Below, in pieces: positions 32,477 through 43,807 of a stretch of DNA of 64,000 nucleotides. How positions within the stretch are numbered: the stretch's first letter is position 1; each line of letters opens with the position of its first letter. This DNA comes from Buxus sempervirens (lineage: Eukaryota; Streptophyta; Magnoliopsida; Buxales; Buxaceae). The notes below the pieces were generated by a model. It was not told the origin of the DNA. It saw only the letters and a program-made list of their open reading frames with translations, and searched no databases. The stretch spans positions 40,541,949 through 40,605,948 of the forward strand of contig OX387182.1 of the NCBI GenBank assembly GCA_947561395.2, read 5' to 3'. A program made the position numbers and the translations under genes.

Positions 32477-32723
32477 CTTCCACCGCTGTTTGTAAATGTT
32501 TCTCCAGTCTATAATGTCCATAAAGCGACTCCTAAATCCCGGTTTAAACTCCAACCGCTTGTGATCCATGTCCCTAAACTTTCCTATTCCGAGTCGTCTA
32601 TACCATGGAATTACAGTGAGGGGGTCACGGCTACAGTTCCAGTGGTCAAGAACCAGAACTAGGAGGAGGTGAACCTCATGACGAGGTCAGGGAGATGTGT
32701 AGAAACAGAAGAAAAGAAAAAAA

Positions 32724-34297
32724 ATGAAAGGAAAAACAAAAATAGGAGAATACACTCCCCAGGAGGCAGAAAATGAGGCAGCAGACCTCATCAAGGTAAT
32801 AAAGAAAAGTGAATTTAATATTGTCGAACAGTTGAATAAGGTCCCAGCCCAGATTTCAATACTAGGACTTTTGCTCAATTCAGAAAAGCACATGGATACA
32901 TTATTAAGGGTGCTTCAGAGTGCACACATGCCTATGGCTATTGATCCAAACCAACTAGGCAAAATGGTTGGTCAAATCTTATCACACAATGTGATAAGTT
33001 TCTCGGAAAGTGAAATAAGCCTTGGTGGGTGTTATCATGTTGACCCTCTGCATATCACTGTGCTTTGTAAGGGCAGTATGGTGGCACGGGTTTTAATTGA
33101 CAATGGGTCGGCTTTAAATGTCTACCCATTAATCACTTTTGCCAAACTTGGTCTGGATCAATCCAAGATCAAACAAAATGGGAGGATTGTGAGGCCTTTC
33201 AGTAGCTCTAAAACACACTTCCTAGGGGAGATTGAACTGACGGTCACCATTGGACTGAATATCTTTAACATCACATTTGAAGTGATGGATATCCCAGCAA
33301 CTTTCAATCTGCTCCTAGGGAGGCCGTGCATACACTCTGCTAGAGCAATACCATCCACTCTTCACCAAAGGGTGAAGTATATAAGAGGACAAAGGGTGAT
33401 AACTGTCCTAACTGAGAATTTAGTACCTCCCATGGTGTCACCTGACGTACCATTCATCAATGTTGATTTCACTGTCAACAAAATTGCATTCCACTCATTT
33501 CAGTTCGAAACGGTAAATTTCTTACCTAGGGGTGTGAGAAAAAGGAAGAGAAAATGACTACTGCTGAGAGGATGGTAAAAAAAGTGATAAAAAAATATCA
33601 CTTCCACCCAGGGAAAGGTCTAGGAATTAATTTGCAAGGAATGTTGGAGCCAATAAGGGCCCAACAGCTTATCCCTAAGGCAGGACTGGGATTTAAACCA
33701 AGAGGATGGAGAAGGAAGAAGCAGGAAGAAGGAGAGAATGCAGAGAAGAAAAATAGAGGAAAAATCCCTCATTTAAGGGAAAATTTTCCTAAACCCACTT
33801 GCACGATCCAACTGTCTCCTCCCTTGGATCACTCCAAACCTCCATACCGCAATATCAACCCCTTCTAAAAGCCATATGTTCCAACCCTGCAACCCTATAG
33901 CCCACCTTCTACACTTGAAACAGTGGGCGGACCTGGGCCACAGCCAGAACAGCAGATGGACTTCTCCGAAGATGTCGGGGCTTTCTTCGCCATGTCTGAA
34001 GGCAAAAAATCTGAGGAAGACAAGAAGCTACCTTTCATTGATTGGGCAGCAGTGAAGATTCCAGAAGAGATTATATCTGGATTGAGCCCCGTGGCAGAAA
34101 AGGGCAGTACAACTCATCCGGTGATGATGGCAGCGGATTCAAAGCTTGAGGAGCAGGCTTGCACCATTTCCCCTGCTCCTGAAAAATTTGTTTTGAACAA
34201 TTGGGAGGAAACTCCCCTTACCTTTGAGGCGGTGTTTGTTTGGCAAACAGACACGACTTCCAAAAAAAACTCTATTAGTGGAATGCCGTTTCCCTAA
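32724..34297 (+). pseudogene. Element C protease region, fossil
   Basis: The first stretch carries the active-site segment VLIDNGSALNVYP (about 33090-33130). The next stretch (33554-33868) has a G-patch-like GKGLGINLQGM and a Lys/Arg-rich tail. A further acidic stretch (33923-34297) links to pol. The domain order equals that of element A (2070-4364). Several breaks. Confidence 0.82.
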
Positions 34298-34448
34298 AGA
34301 TCTTAATGAGCCTTCGTCTTCAGGGAAAGTTTTTTTAGAAGGCTCACAAAAAACCTAAAAAGATTTTTCTATTTTTTCTAGAAAATTTATTTTTTCAATA
34401 AGGTCCAAACTATTTATGAACCATACAAGCAAATAGAGTTAGATCAGG

Positions 34449-35337
34449 TTGAATATGACTTTGACCTTGAGCTTTGACCTAATGGGGATCGAAGAAGAGA
34501 CCGAGGTCGAAGAAGAAGACCCTCCAAAGGAAATTGAATATCAGTTGGAGCGACATGAAAGGGGTGCGCAACCTAATATTGAGACCATTTCAATAAAACT
34601 AGGGATCGAAGATGACCCAAAAAGTGTGAAAGTTGGGGCATGCTTGTCTGATGAACAACGTGATGCAATGTCGCAATTCTTGGCCGATTATAAAGATGTA
34701 TTTGCGTAGTCATATTGGGATATACCGGGATTAGATACTAACATGGTTGTGCACAGGCTACGAATTCTGCCAGGGGTTAAGCCAATTAAGCAAAAGCTGA
34801 GAAGATTGAAACCGGAATAGACACTAAAGGGCAAAGATGAAGTGGTCAAGCAATTCCAAGCGAGATTTTTGGCAGTCTCCACATATCCCGAGTGGCTCGT
34901 AAATATTGTTCCAGTACCAAAGAAGGACAGAAAAGTCAGGATGTGCGTGGACTATAGAGATCTGAACAAGGCGAGCCCAAAGGATGATTTTCCACTTCCA
35001 CATATCGACATTCTGGTTGATAATACTGCTGTACATAGCCTATTCTCATTCATGGATGGTTTCTCAGGGTATAATCAGATTAAGATGGCTAAGGAAAATC
35101 GGGAAAAAACAGCATTCTTCACACCTTGGGGTACTTTCCACTACACGGTCATGCCGTTTGGGCTTAAGAACGCCGGAACAACCTACCAGCGGGCCATGAC
35201 AGCACTATTCCACGACATGATCCATAAGGAGATGGAGGTCTATGTGGATGATATGATCGCCAAATCATGCAAAAAAGAGGGCCACTTGATCAATTTGAAG
35301 AAGGTGTTCGATCGACTCAGGAAGTACAGTTTACGAC
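34449..35337 (+). pseudogene. Element C reverse transcriptase, fossil, ended by an LTR fragment
   Basis: Shows VRMCVDYRDLNKASPKDDFP (about 34935-34995), FSFMDGFSGYNQI, VMPFGLKNAG and the catalytic YVDDM (about 35235-35255). The similarity stops at 35337, where an LTR starts with TGTAGACACC. A few breaks precede it. Confidence 0.88.
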
Positions 35338-36290
35338 TGTAGACACCCCAAATTGCACTACAAAATGAGAAAATAATGAAAACATTTATTGGAATTTAAA
35401 ACAAGCCAAAATTGCATGAAATTCAATAATTCAAGCCTTGACCGTATTGTCATTACGGGCTAAGCGTGCCCGAATTTTGAATACGGGCACGCAGCACCCG
35501 TAATGCATATACGGACACCATTGGACCGTAAATCATTTACGGGCACATTAGATTCGTACGAGTTTTATTCTTCTCTCGATTTCTGAGCCTTATCTTTAGT
35601 CCAATATGTATTTAGATGAGCGAATTATCTCATTATTTCGTTTGGAATATCCTTGTTGACCATGGATGGGCATTATCCTTGTGTTTAACTCAATCTGAAA
35701 CTCTATCTTGCCAAACCTTGGACCAACCATACCCTTAGCTGTGCCAATAAATAGAGGGTCTCTCCTCTAGCAAAAGGCCACGAAATTTTGAAGTCCAAGG
35801 AGCTCCAAGAGAAGAGAGGAATCCCTGCTGCTCTGCCTGCTCAATCCAGGTAAGTCCATTTTCCCTTTTATTTTCTGTCTTCAATTCTAGAAGTAATAGG
35901 ATCTTCTCTATTGCTGTAGAATAAGGCCATCTTTTATATCTTGTATTCCTAAACTTGTCTCTAAGTACCTCAAGAGTCTCTCTAGCCGTAAAACGTGAAG
36001 AGAGGGCTAGGGGAAAGGGGAACAGGTGGATCCCTAGAATAGGACCCCATATCTATTTTTCTCCTTTTTCTAGAATAAGGCCTTTGATTGTGTTTGTATA
36101 CCCAAACCTATCTCCAAGTACCTCAAGAATCCTCTCTAGCCGTAAAACGTGAAGAAAGAGCTAGGGGAAAAGAGAACAGGTGGATCCGTAGGGTAGACCC
36201 CCATGTGCTCAAATCTGTGAGATATGGCTGCTTTTGATATCTTGATCATGTTTTAATGGTTTTTATGTTGAATTTGAATGAAACATATAT
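35338..36290 (+). repeat. LTR fragment lying inside element C pol
   Basis: It starts with TGTAGACACCCCAAATTG and is related over most of its length to the first 800 bp of the 3' LTR at 43808. Shared parts include ccgtaaaacgtgaagagag, gctccaag and the TATA region. It holds CCGTA/TACGG palindromes (35451-35545) and a TATA-like ccaataaatag (35744-35754). The right boundary is approximate and the U5 part is not present. It separates reverse transcriptase from RNase H. Confidence 0.78.
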
Positions 36291-38157
36291 CACTCAGAAG
36301 GCGATTAAAGGTCAAGCAATTGCCAATCACCTAGTTGCACATCCTATACCAGAATACCAACCTTTGAAGACTAACTTTCCAGATGAGTCAATTCTGCTTA
36401 CTGAAGAAGAGGAAAGTGAAAGCTCTTGGCAAATGTTCTTTGATGGAGCCGCCAACATGAACGGAAATGGAATTGGGGCAGTTTTGGTCAAGTCGGAAGG
36501 GTCACACATCCCAATCGCAGTGAAGTTGAGATTACAATGCACAAACAATATTGCAGAGTATGAAGCATACATAATTGGGTTGCAAGCTGCCATAGACCAG
36601 GAAGTAGAGGAACTTGACGTATACGGAGATTCGAGTCTTATCATCTTCAAAACAACTGGTGAATGGAAAATCAAGGATCACAAATTGATCCCCTATCACT
36701 CGTACTTGGAAGAAATAAGCACTAAATTTACTCGAATTTCCTTCAACTATATGCCAAGGGCCAAAAATCAGTTTTCAGATGCTCTAGCAACATTGGCTTC
36801 AATGGTCGGCATGCCAGAAGGGGTAGATATCAAGCCACTAGAAATTGAAGTTAGAGATGAGCCTGCATATTGTCTTGTTCTAGAGGGAGCACCAGAAGAG
36901 AAAGTACCGTGGTTTCAAGACATCAAAAATTTCTTGAATGATTAGAGTCTGCCAGAAAATGTCACTTCTACTGAGAAAAGGACAATACAGAGATTAGCCG
37001 GTCAGTTCCTACTAAGTGGTGGACAGTTGTACAAGAGATCACATAATGATATTCTACTCAGATGCGTTGCCAAGGTTGAGTCAGAAAGGTTAATTGAGAC
37101 TGTACATGGAGGAATCTGTGGACCCTATATGAACGGGCACATGCTTGCAAAAAAAATTCTGTGATTGGGATACTATTGGTCGACTATGGAGTACGATTGC
37201 TGTGTACATGTTAGGAGGTGTCATCAATGCCAAATATATGCAGATAACAAACATGCACCCCCAAGTGAGTTGCATAACATGACATCACCATGGCCCTTCT
37301 CTATGTGGGGCATAGATGTCATTGGCATGATTTCTCCTAAGGCATCGAATGGGCACAGATTCATCCTTGTAGCAATCGACTATTTCACCAAGTGGGTAGA
37401 AGCGGCTTCATATGCGAATATCACAAGTAGCCATGTTCTTAAGTTTTTGAAGCACAACATTATTTGTCGCTACGGCCTGCCAAATGCCATAGTATCTGAC
37501 AAAAGTTTCGAATATTAAGAACAAGGATATGAAGAAGATGTGTGAGCAATTCCAGATTACCCATCATAAGTCCGCTCCATACAGACCAAAGATGAATGGG
37601 GCAGTAGAAGCAACAAATAAGAATATAAAGAAAATTATTCAGAAGATGGTAGTGAGTTATAGAGATTAGCATGAAATGCTACCACTTGCTCCACATGCCT
37701 ACAAGACCTCAATCCGGACTTCTACTGGGGCAACCCCATACTCCCTAGTTTATGGAATGGAAGCAGTTTTACCCGTTGAAGTTGAAATCCCATGACTAAG
37801 AGTGCTAATGGAAACAGAATTGGAAGAAGCTGAATGGATACAGTCAAGACATGATCAACTCAATCTAATAGAGGAAAAGTGTTTGAAGGCGCTTTGTTAT
37901 GGCCAATTGTATTAGAAGAGAATGGCCAGGGCTTACAATAAGAAAGTGAAGCCCAAAACTTTCCACGAGAGAAACTTGGTCTTAAAGAAATTTTACCATT
38001 TTTGGAAGACCCTCGTGGTAAGTTCAAGCCAAACTGGGAAGGGCCTTATGTTGTCAAAAAGGTCTTATCAGGGGGTGCACTCATCTTAACAGAAATGGAT
38101 GGGAAGGATTTTCATGAGCCAATTAACTCTGATGCAGTAGAAAGGTATTTTCCTTGA
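36290..38157 (+). pseudogene. RNase H and integrase of element C (or of the nested element), fossil
   Basis: RNase H: AIKGQAIANHL tether, then WQMFFDGAANMNGNGIG (about 36428-36480), NNIAEYEAYI and the final motif near 36750-36790. Integrase: zinc-finger Cys pair CHQCQ near 37212, WGIDVIGMISPKA (about 37305-37345), YFTKWVEA, a second catalytic block near 37480-37520, and an end at NSDAVERYFP (38157). Several breaks. Since an LTR start lies immediately upstream, this part could belong to a second element. Confidence 0.85.
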
Positions 38158-39489
38158 TTGAATATAACTAGGAAATGATCCGAGGCCATCTTTCTTTATT
38201 TCCCTCAAAATTTTAATCCCTAGTTTAGCCAAGTTGAGCCGGTTCGTTTCTTTGATAAGCCTAAACTGGACTTACAGTCTCAAACTGGGGCAAAGCAAAT
38301 TGGGGCAAAAATAGAAAAGAAAAGAAAAGAAGAGCAAAAGCAAAGAATAGTGGCAAATGAAAGCTAAGTGCAAAAAGGAGAATACACTTTGGGGAATGGG
38401 GTCAAGTTCATCATGACTATAAGTCTGGTTGACCTATTTTCACATTTGGAATATTTTGAGCCTTTAATACATTTTCTTTCATAAACCAAGCCTAGCCTTT
38501 GTTTCATCCTATTCTTAAGCCCTCAGTGATTTTAGTATATTCATTCAAAATTCAAAGTAAGATTGGTGATGACGGAATGCAGAAGCCGGCCCTAGTGAAA
38601 ACCGTAACTGGCGCTAGGGGCAATATTGGCAAGAAGAAAAAAAAAGAAATCAAGGGTTGTGTTGATCATGTTGTCCAAGCTTGAAGGGAAGACAGTATGA
38701 GCACTGAAGATGGAACAAATTAGGAATAATGGGGTCAATTCTGGAAGACAAGGCATTTGGGGATGACTCTAAAGGTCCTAGGATAGACAGATCTGATCTC
38801 TCCTTATTGCTTGAATTACCCCTTTCATTATTCAACTTAATTTCAACTCTTTTAATTGTGGGTGATTAAGTGTTTTGGACCAAAATTCAAAAAATAATAA
38901 TAAAATACCAAAAAGGTTGTACCAGGTGAGATTAGGGGGTTTCGCTCTAAATGGTTGTTTTGCAGGGGAGGCTTCAGTGACAGACAATAATGGGACAGAA
39001 GATGATCCAGAGGCCATTAGGGATGAATAGAGCTTGCTAGAATGAAGTGGAGGAAAAAAACCCCCCAAGAAAGGGGTTTTCTAAACTCAAAAAGTCGTCA
39101 AAGTGACGCACATCCCGAGGCCTGTCGTTTTTATAATATAATTAATTGTATCTGATATGTCAGATTGGATACAAAGTGTTCCTTTCATATCCAATGAAAT
39201 ATGTCGGATACAAGGAATATTGTTTGTATCCGATATTTCTTGTCGAATACAAAAGAAGCTTGCCTTTGCCAACCTAATATGTCGGATACAAAAAAAAAGG
39301 AAAAAAAGAGAGAAGGAATAAAAAGATCAAATTTTTTCCCTGTATTACCTGTGCACATTTTGATAATTGCAAAAATGAAAAGAAAAGAACAAGAGACAAT
39401 GAATGCAAAGTTTCTCTTATATATGAATTTCATTTTACAAGGCTAATGTAAATGTACAAAAAATCCTAATCTACTGTTACTCTGCAGGA
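38158..39489 (+). other. Non-coding tail after integrase, with palindromic block
   Basis: Similar in phrases to the element B tail. From 39125 to 39290 several TATCCGA/TCGGATAC palindromic words are followed by an A-rich run. The same block recurs at 43370-43440. No gene is seen on the plus strand. Confidence 0.7.
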
Positions 39490-42282
39490 CCATCCCCACG
39501 TCCTCTGCCACGTCCTCCCCTATGGCCTCTGCCTGGAGGTCATCGGTGCCTGAAGACATGTGTCAGAATACGCTTAGCCGCGCAGCGTGGTCTTCGGCCC
39601 AGAATGGACTGAATCTGGTACGTATAGTTGTAAGCCGAGTTGTCAGGGAATGGGCCCGTGGGAACAGAGTCCGATGAAGAAGCCTCAGGCTTAACTGGAT
39701 CCTCAGTTAAAGCAGTCTCAACTCCCACAGCTCCAGAAGTCTCAGTAGCAGTAGGAAGAGGATCAGGGACAGGGACAACTGTTTCAATGGAAATAAAGTC
39801 AAAAATTGAAATGTCATAATCAACCAAAGAAGTGAAACTAAAGCAAGCTTACTAGGGACATCTGTAGCGAGGACCGTAGGATCAAGAATGATTGCAGGAG
39901 GTGATGCACTAGCAGAATCGGCAGTGGAAGCAGGAGCAGGAGATGGAACTGGGATGTCATTGAGGTCAGGAACAACGGCCGCGATGTCCTCGGGATCAAC
40001 AACCCGAACTGGAGACAAGCCAAAAATAGGAAGGTCTGGCTCAACTGCGACGTCATGATCTGGGGCCAGACCCTGCAAAAGTCAAGGAATTCATATCAGA
40101 GCAACAGAGAAATATAGAAGTAAAAGGAATAGCATTGCAAAGAGCTGTATACCGATCGGGTCCTGAGCTCAGCCTCCAAGTTTGAAATCCGACTGTCCCT
40201 CTCTGAGATCCGGCTGTCCCTCTCTAGGATCAGAGCCTCTAGCTCTTTGATCCGTGCATCTCTCTGAGCCACTATCGCGTCGTGCTCAGCAATCAAGTCA
40301 TCGACAACTGCTCGCTGGCTCTGAAACCGGTCTCTCAGAGCATTCAACTCCTTTACCTGCCAATGAGAAGGGGATTAGAATCATAAATACTGAATTGAAG
40401 GAAATGAGATATAAAAGGTAGATCGTAAACTTATAGTATCATCATGGACCCGGATGAAGATCCCGCCGATCTCAATCACGATCTCAATCACTCCAGCACG
40501 GGTAGGCCGATCCATCAGACACCCGATGGATACTCTGCGGAACCACTCATCATAATCTCCGGTTACTGTAAGCCCCTCTGCATCCTCCCACTGGTCAAAC
40601 TGGCCAACATCAAACTCGGGCATGAGGGTAGTAGGACCAACGGGAGGAGGAGGAACTGGAATGCGAGGTACGCTAGTGTGCTAATAGTACAAGCGCTCGC
40701 CTAAATAGATAACCCTACCAAGCCTCCCAAGGAAGCACTGGTAGGGTTGGCGTCGGAGATCTCGCTCAAAAGCGTCATGTACTATAAGCATGCCAACAAG
40801 AGCTGCAAAGAAGAAGAAGAATGTCAGGTATAAACAAGGTATGAAAAAAGAGACAAAAGACAAAGGGTTCGGGAATTTTACATCAAATCGTTGGGCACGG
40901 TCCAAATGAACCCGAGCGGTACGAGGCTGACTCCTGTCCGCGTCCCTGTCAAGCACGGACCACTGTATAGCAAGAGGGAACTCAGCAACACCAGGTACGG
41001 GAGATGGGCGGAAATAAGTCATATAAGTATACATGAATATCTGGCAAAAGAAGAACCAGTTAGGGGTGGAAGGATAAAGTTTTGGAATAAAACAAATGCA
41101 GTCAATACCTATAATATCTATCAAAAGAATCGGCAACTAACACCCTCTCCTCTCGAACCGGCCAAACCACGGACGGTTCGGCATAGTCCAACCAGGATGG
41201 TCCCATATATAAGCCGACCCCATGCCAGTCTCCTAGTCTGACGAAAGTCTCTCAGGGCATCCAAGAAGACAGGACTAACCGCAGTCGTGTCCTCCTGAAA
41301 GAAGCAGCACCCGAGCATCAGCAAGAACATGTGCCAGAAAATAGGTGCAAAATCCTCAGCCTCCGCAGTAATGGTCGCATGCCTCCCCTCAAAGTGATCA
41401 ACAAGGCTACTACGCAACCAACTAATCAAAAGTCTGCCGCTCCTCCCGTCCCAAGCATCATCAGGTAGGACCGCATATCCCATAATAGAGCCAATGTCTG
41501 CCACAGAAGGCCGGTCCATCACAATAGTCTGCCCCACCAGTGGGATGCCAGTAATCATAATGAAGTCAGAAGGACGGATCCCAAGCTCAACATCCGGCAA
41601 ATGGAAGGACTGCGTCTCAGGGAAGTATTGCTCTATCATGGCGAAGACAAGAGGGCGGTCAGCACGGAACGATGGAATACGGAGAAAATGGTCAAAATGG
41701 CACCGACTAAACTCTCGTCTGAGGGCAAGAGAAAGATCTCTAACTAGCTCACTGAACCTCCCCCAGCTGCCTCGAAGATGAGAGGGAGGATACAGAAGAA
41801 GAATATCAGCCTTGATGCACATAGAGGGATGGCAATCCAAGCCAGTAAGGAGCTCTGTGTCATGAACAAACGCTCTCAACTCCTCTGAGACATCCAAGCG
41901 GAAGTCTGAAGCAATGTCCCCCGGAGCCTGATCTGACGCTCCATCTCTACCACGGCCTCTACCACGGCCTCTCTCTCTACCACAGCCTCTCTTTCGGCCA
42001 CGGCCTCTCTCTCAGCCTCTGCCCCGACCTCGAGCGGGAGCCACAACGGGCTAGAAGTCAAAAGCAAAAAGTGTGAAGGTTTGTGTAAGGAGGAAAAAGA
42101 GGAAAGAAAAGGAGAAAGAACAAGTGGCCTACCTCGGCAGAACCCTCTCCAAAGCTCTCTCGGGAATCATCCAATGGCTTGGATAGGGTGGCACTCTGAT
42201 CAGACTCTATCCTAGATCGAGAAGAAGAAGGCTAATCAGCTAGATCAACCTCCTCTCACACACGGGAACGACTCCTAGCCAT
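39490..42282 (-). pseudogene. Antisense gene inside element C: plant mobile domain (PMD)-like protein, several coding blocks with intron-like gaps
   Basis: On the strand opposite to pol, coding blocks lie at roughly 42150-42282, 41135-42045, 40885-41045, 40445-40805, 40150-40355, 39850-40075 and 39490-39785. They are separated by AT-rich gaps with GT...AG-like borders. The second block starts Gly/Arg-rich (GRG repeats), then shows the PMD pattern: WGRFSELV, LGIRPSDFIMITGIPLVG, FWHMFLLMLGCCFFQ and LAWGRLIYGTILVGLCR. A later block is a probable coiled coil (RDARIKELEALILERDSRI). The C-terminal part is acidic and Pro-rich. Antisense genes between integrase and 3' LTR are known in Tat-group elements such as Grande, and PMD genes have been captured by retrotransposons. 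It carries a few breaks. Block borders are estimates. Confidence 0.72.
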
Positions 42283-43369
42283 CTATAGGAAACAGGGAAG
42301 TGTTTTATATTTAATCAGAAATTTTGACTTCCAGTGTTGTTCTAATCCTAAAAATGTTTGCAAAGTTTACTCCCGCCTAATTTGCTTTGATTTCAAGGTT
42401 ACCAGGTGCAAAAAAGGGTACGAGATGACGTACTCAAGTAAGCAAAAAAAATGCCACCCGTAAAAGATGCAAAAGTAAAGGGAAAATATTGCATAATGAT
42501 CAAAAGTAGGAATTGCATGTAATCCATCTCAAAGAATTCCAAGTCAAACATTAGAGTTAACGTGAGTGCATTTGGTGTCAACATATTGTATCAAGATACA
42601 AGTATGCAACAAAATGTGAGACATGCATTGAGGTGTACTTGGTGTCAATCAAAAGTTAGGAGCATCAAGTGTTTTGCAAAAATTGGAGAATTGCAATACA
42701 AAAATCCCAGCATAGTTTTGGATCAGAAAATGAGCATTTGAAATTTTTCACCTCCACCAATTCAATTTGAAATGATCAGAAGCATTAGAAATGCACAAAT
42801 GGAATCAGCAATGGCAGGAAATCCAATGTTCTCAATTACTATCAATTTGAGCTACTATCAAAATTTCTACAGCATGCAATCAATCAAACAATGAGAGATT
42901 CAACAAAAAAAAAGGGGAGAAAGGAAAAAGATGTTCTGCTTACCAATACCGTCGAGCAGCAAGAATAGTTGCTCAAGAACAGTGGATTACGAGTGAAATG
43001 GGATCGGCAAGGAGCAGGGAGGGCTGCCTAGGTTGCTGAAAATCGGAAGAGGTCACCAAAGCTTGGGCGACGGCGACAGGCATTGAGAAAATCGCTTGGA
43101 AGCAAGGGTTTGAACGAAAACCCAAAATGCCGAACTAGGGTTTGGTCGCAGTAATGGATAAGTGACCACCAGAGTCGATGAGAATCACCGGAGTTCACAG
43201 GAAGCCACCGGAATCAGCAGAAAGTTTCCGGAGTCAAAGGAAATCGTCAGAGAGAATGGCCGATGTTGGAGAAGAAGAGGTTAGGGTCCAATGTTGTCTA
43301 TCGGAGAGAAAGAGAAGTGAGCCAGGTTGCAGTTGCGCGCGCAAGTGATATAAACAGGTGTTTCCAACG
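42283..43369 (-). other. Upstream region of the antisense gene
   Basis: A possible 5' untranslated exon ends near 42957 with a GTAAGC-type donor (minus strand). It is rich in ccggag words (43150-43240). A TATA-like TTTATATCA (minus strand) lies at about 43346-43356. No plus-strand gene. Confidence 0.45.
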
Positions 43370-43440
43370 ATTTATGTCGGATACAAATAAAAGTGTGCAT
43401 TACCAACCTGATATGTCGGATATATAAAAAAAAAAAAAGA
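43370..43440. repeat. Palindromic TCGGATA block upstream of the antisense gene
   Basis: Contains tatgtcggatacaaat and accaacctgatatgtcgg, followed by an A-rich run. Near-copies lie at 39125-39290 (gccaacctaatatgtcgg), 29096-29190 and in the U3 of the 3' LTR (43908-44020). Confidence 0.8.
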
Positions 43441-43790
43441 AAAAAAAAGTAAAATAGAAAAAAAGAAGAAAAAAAAATTAAAGACAAAAGGAAAGAAAAA
43501 GAAAAAAAAGAAAAATCTCATATTTTGGTCAAGATATTCCGTCAATTTTAATTTGACATGATTTGCTGTAAAATCAGTTTCAAAAATCTTATTTTGGTCT
43601 TAAAATCCACTTCATAGCCACGAGAGCTCAATGGAATTTAAGACAGCTTGGAGAAATGCCCCCTTAAAGTTAGGGATTTTCGACAAATCTCCACCCAAAA
43701 TTATTTTGCAAAAATTTAACCAAGCAAATCATGGTTAAGGAAGTACAATTTGGGTTTGCCTAATCTTTGCTGTTCATTGTTTTGCAATTC

Positions 43791-43807
43791 CTGAAAAGAA
43801 GGGCAGT
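43791..43807 (+). other. Polypurine tract of element C
   Basis: ctgaaaagaagggcagt lies directly before the 3' LTR start. Confidence 0.7.
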
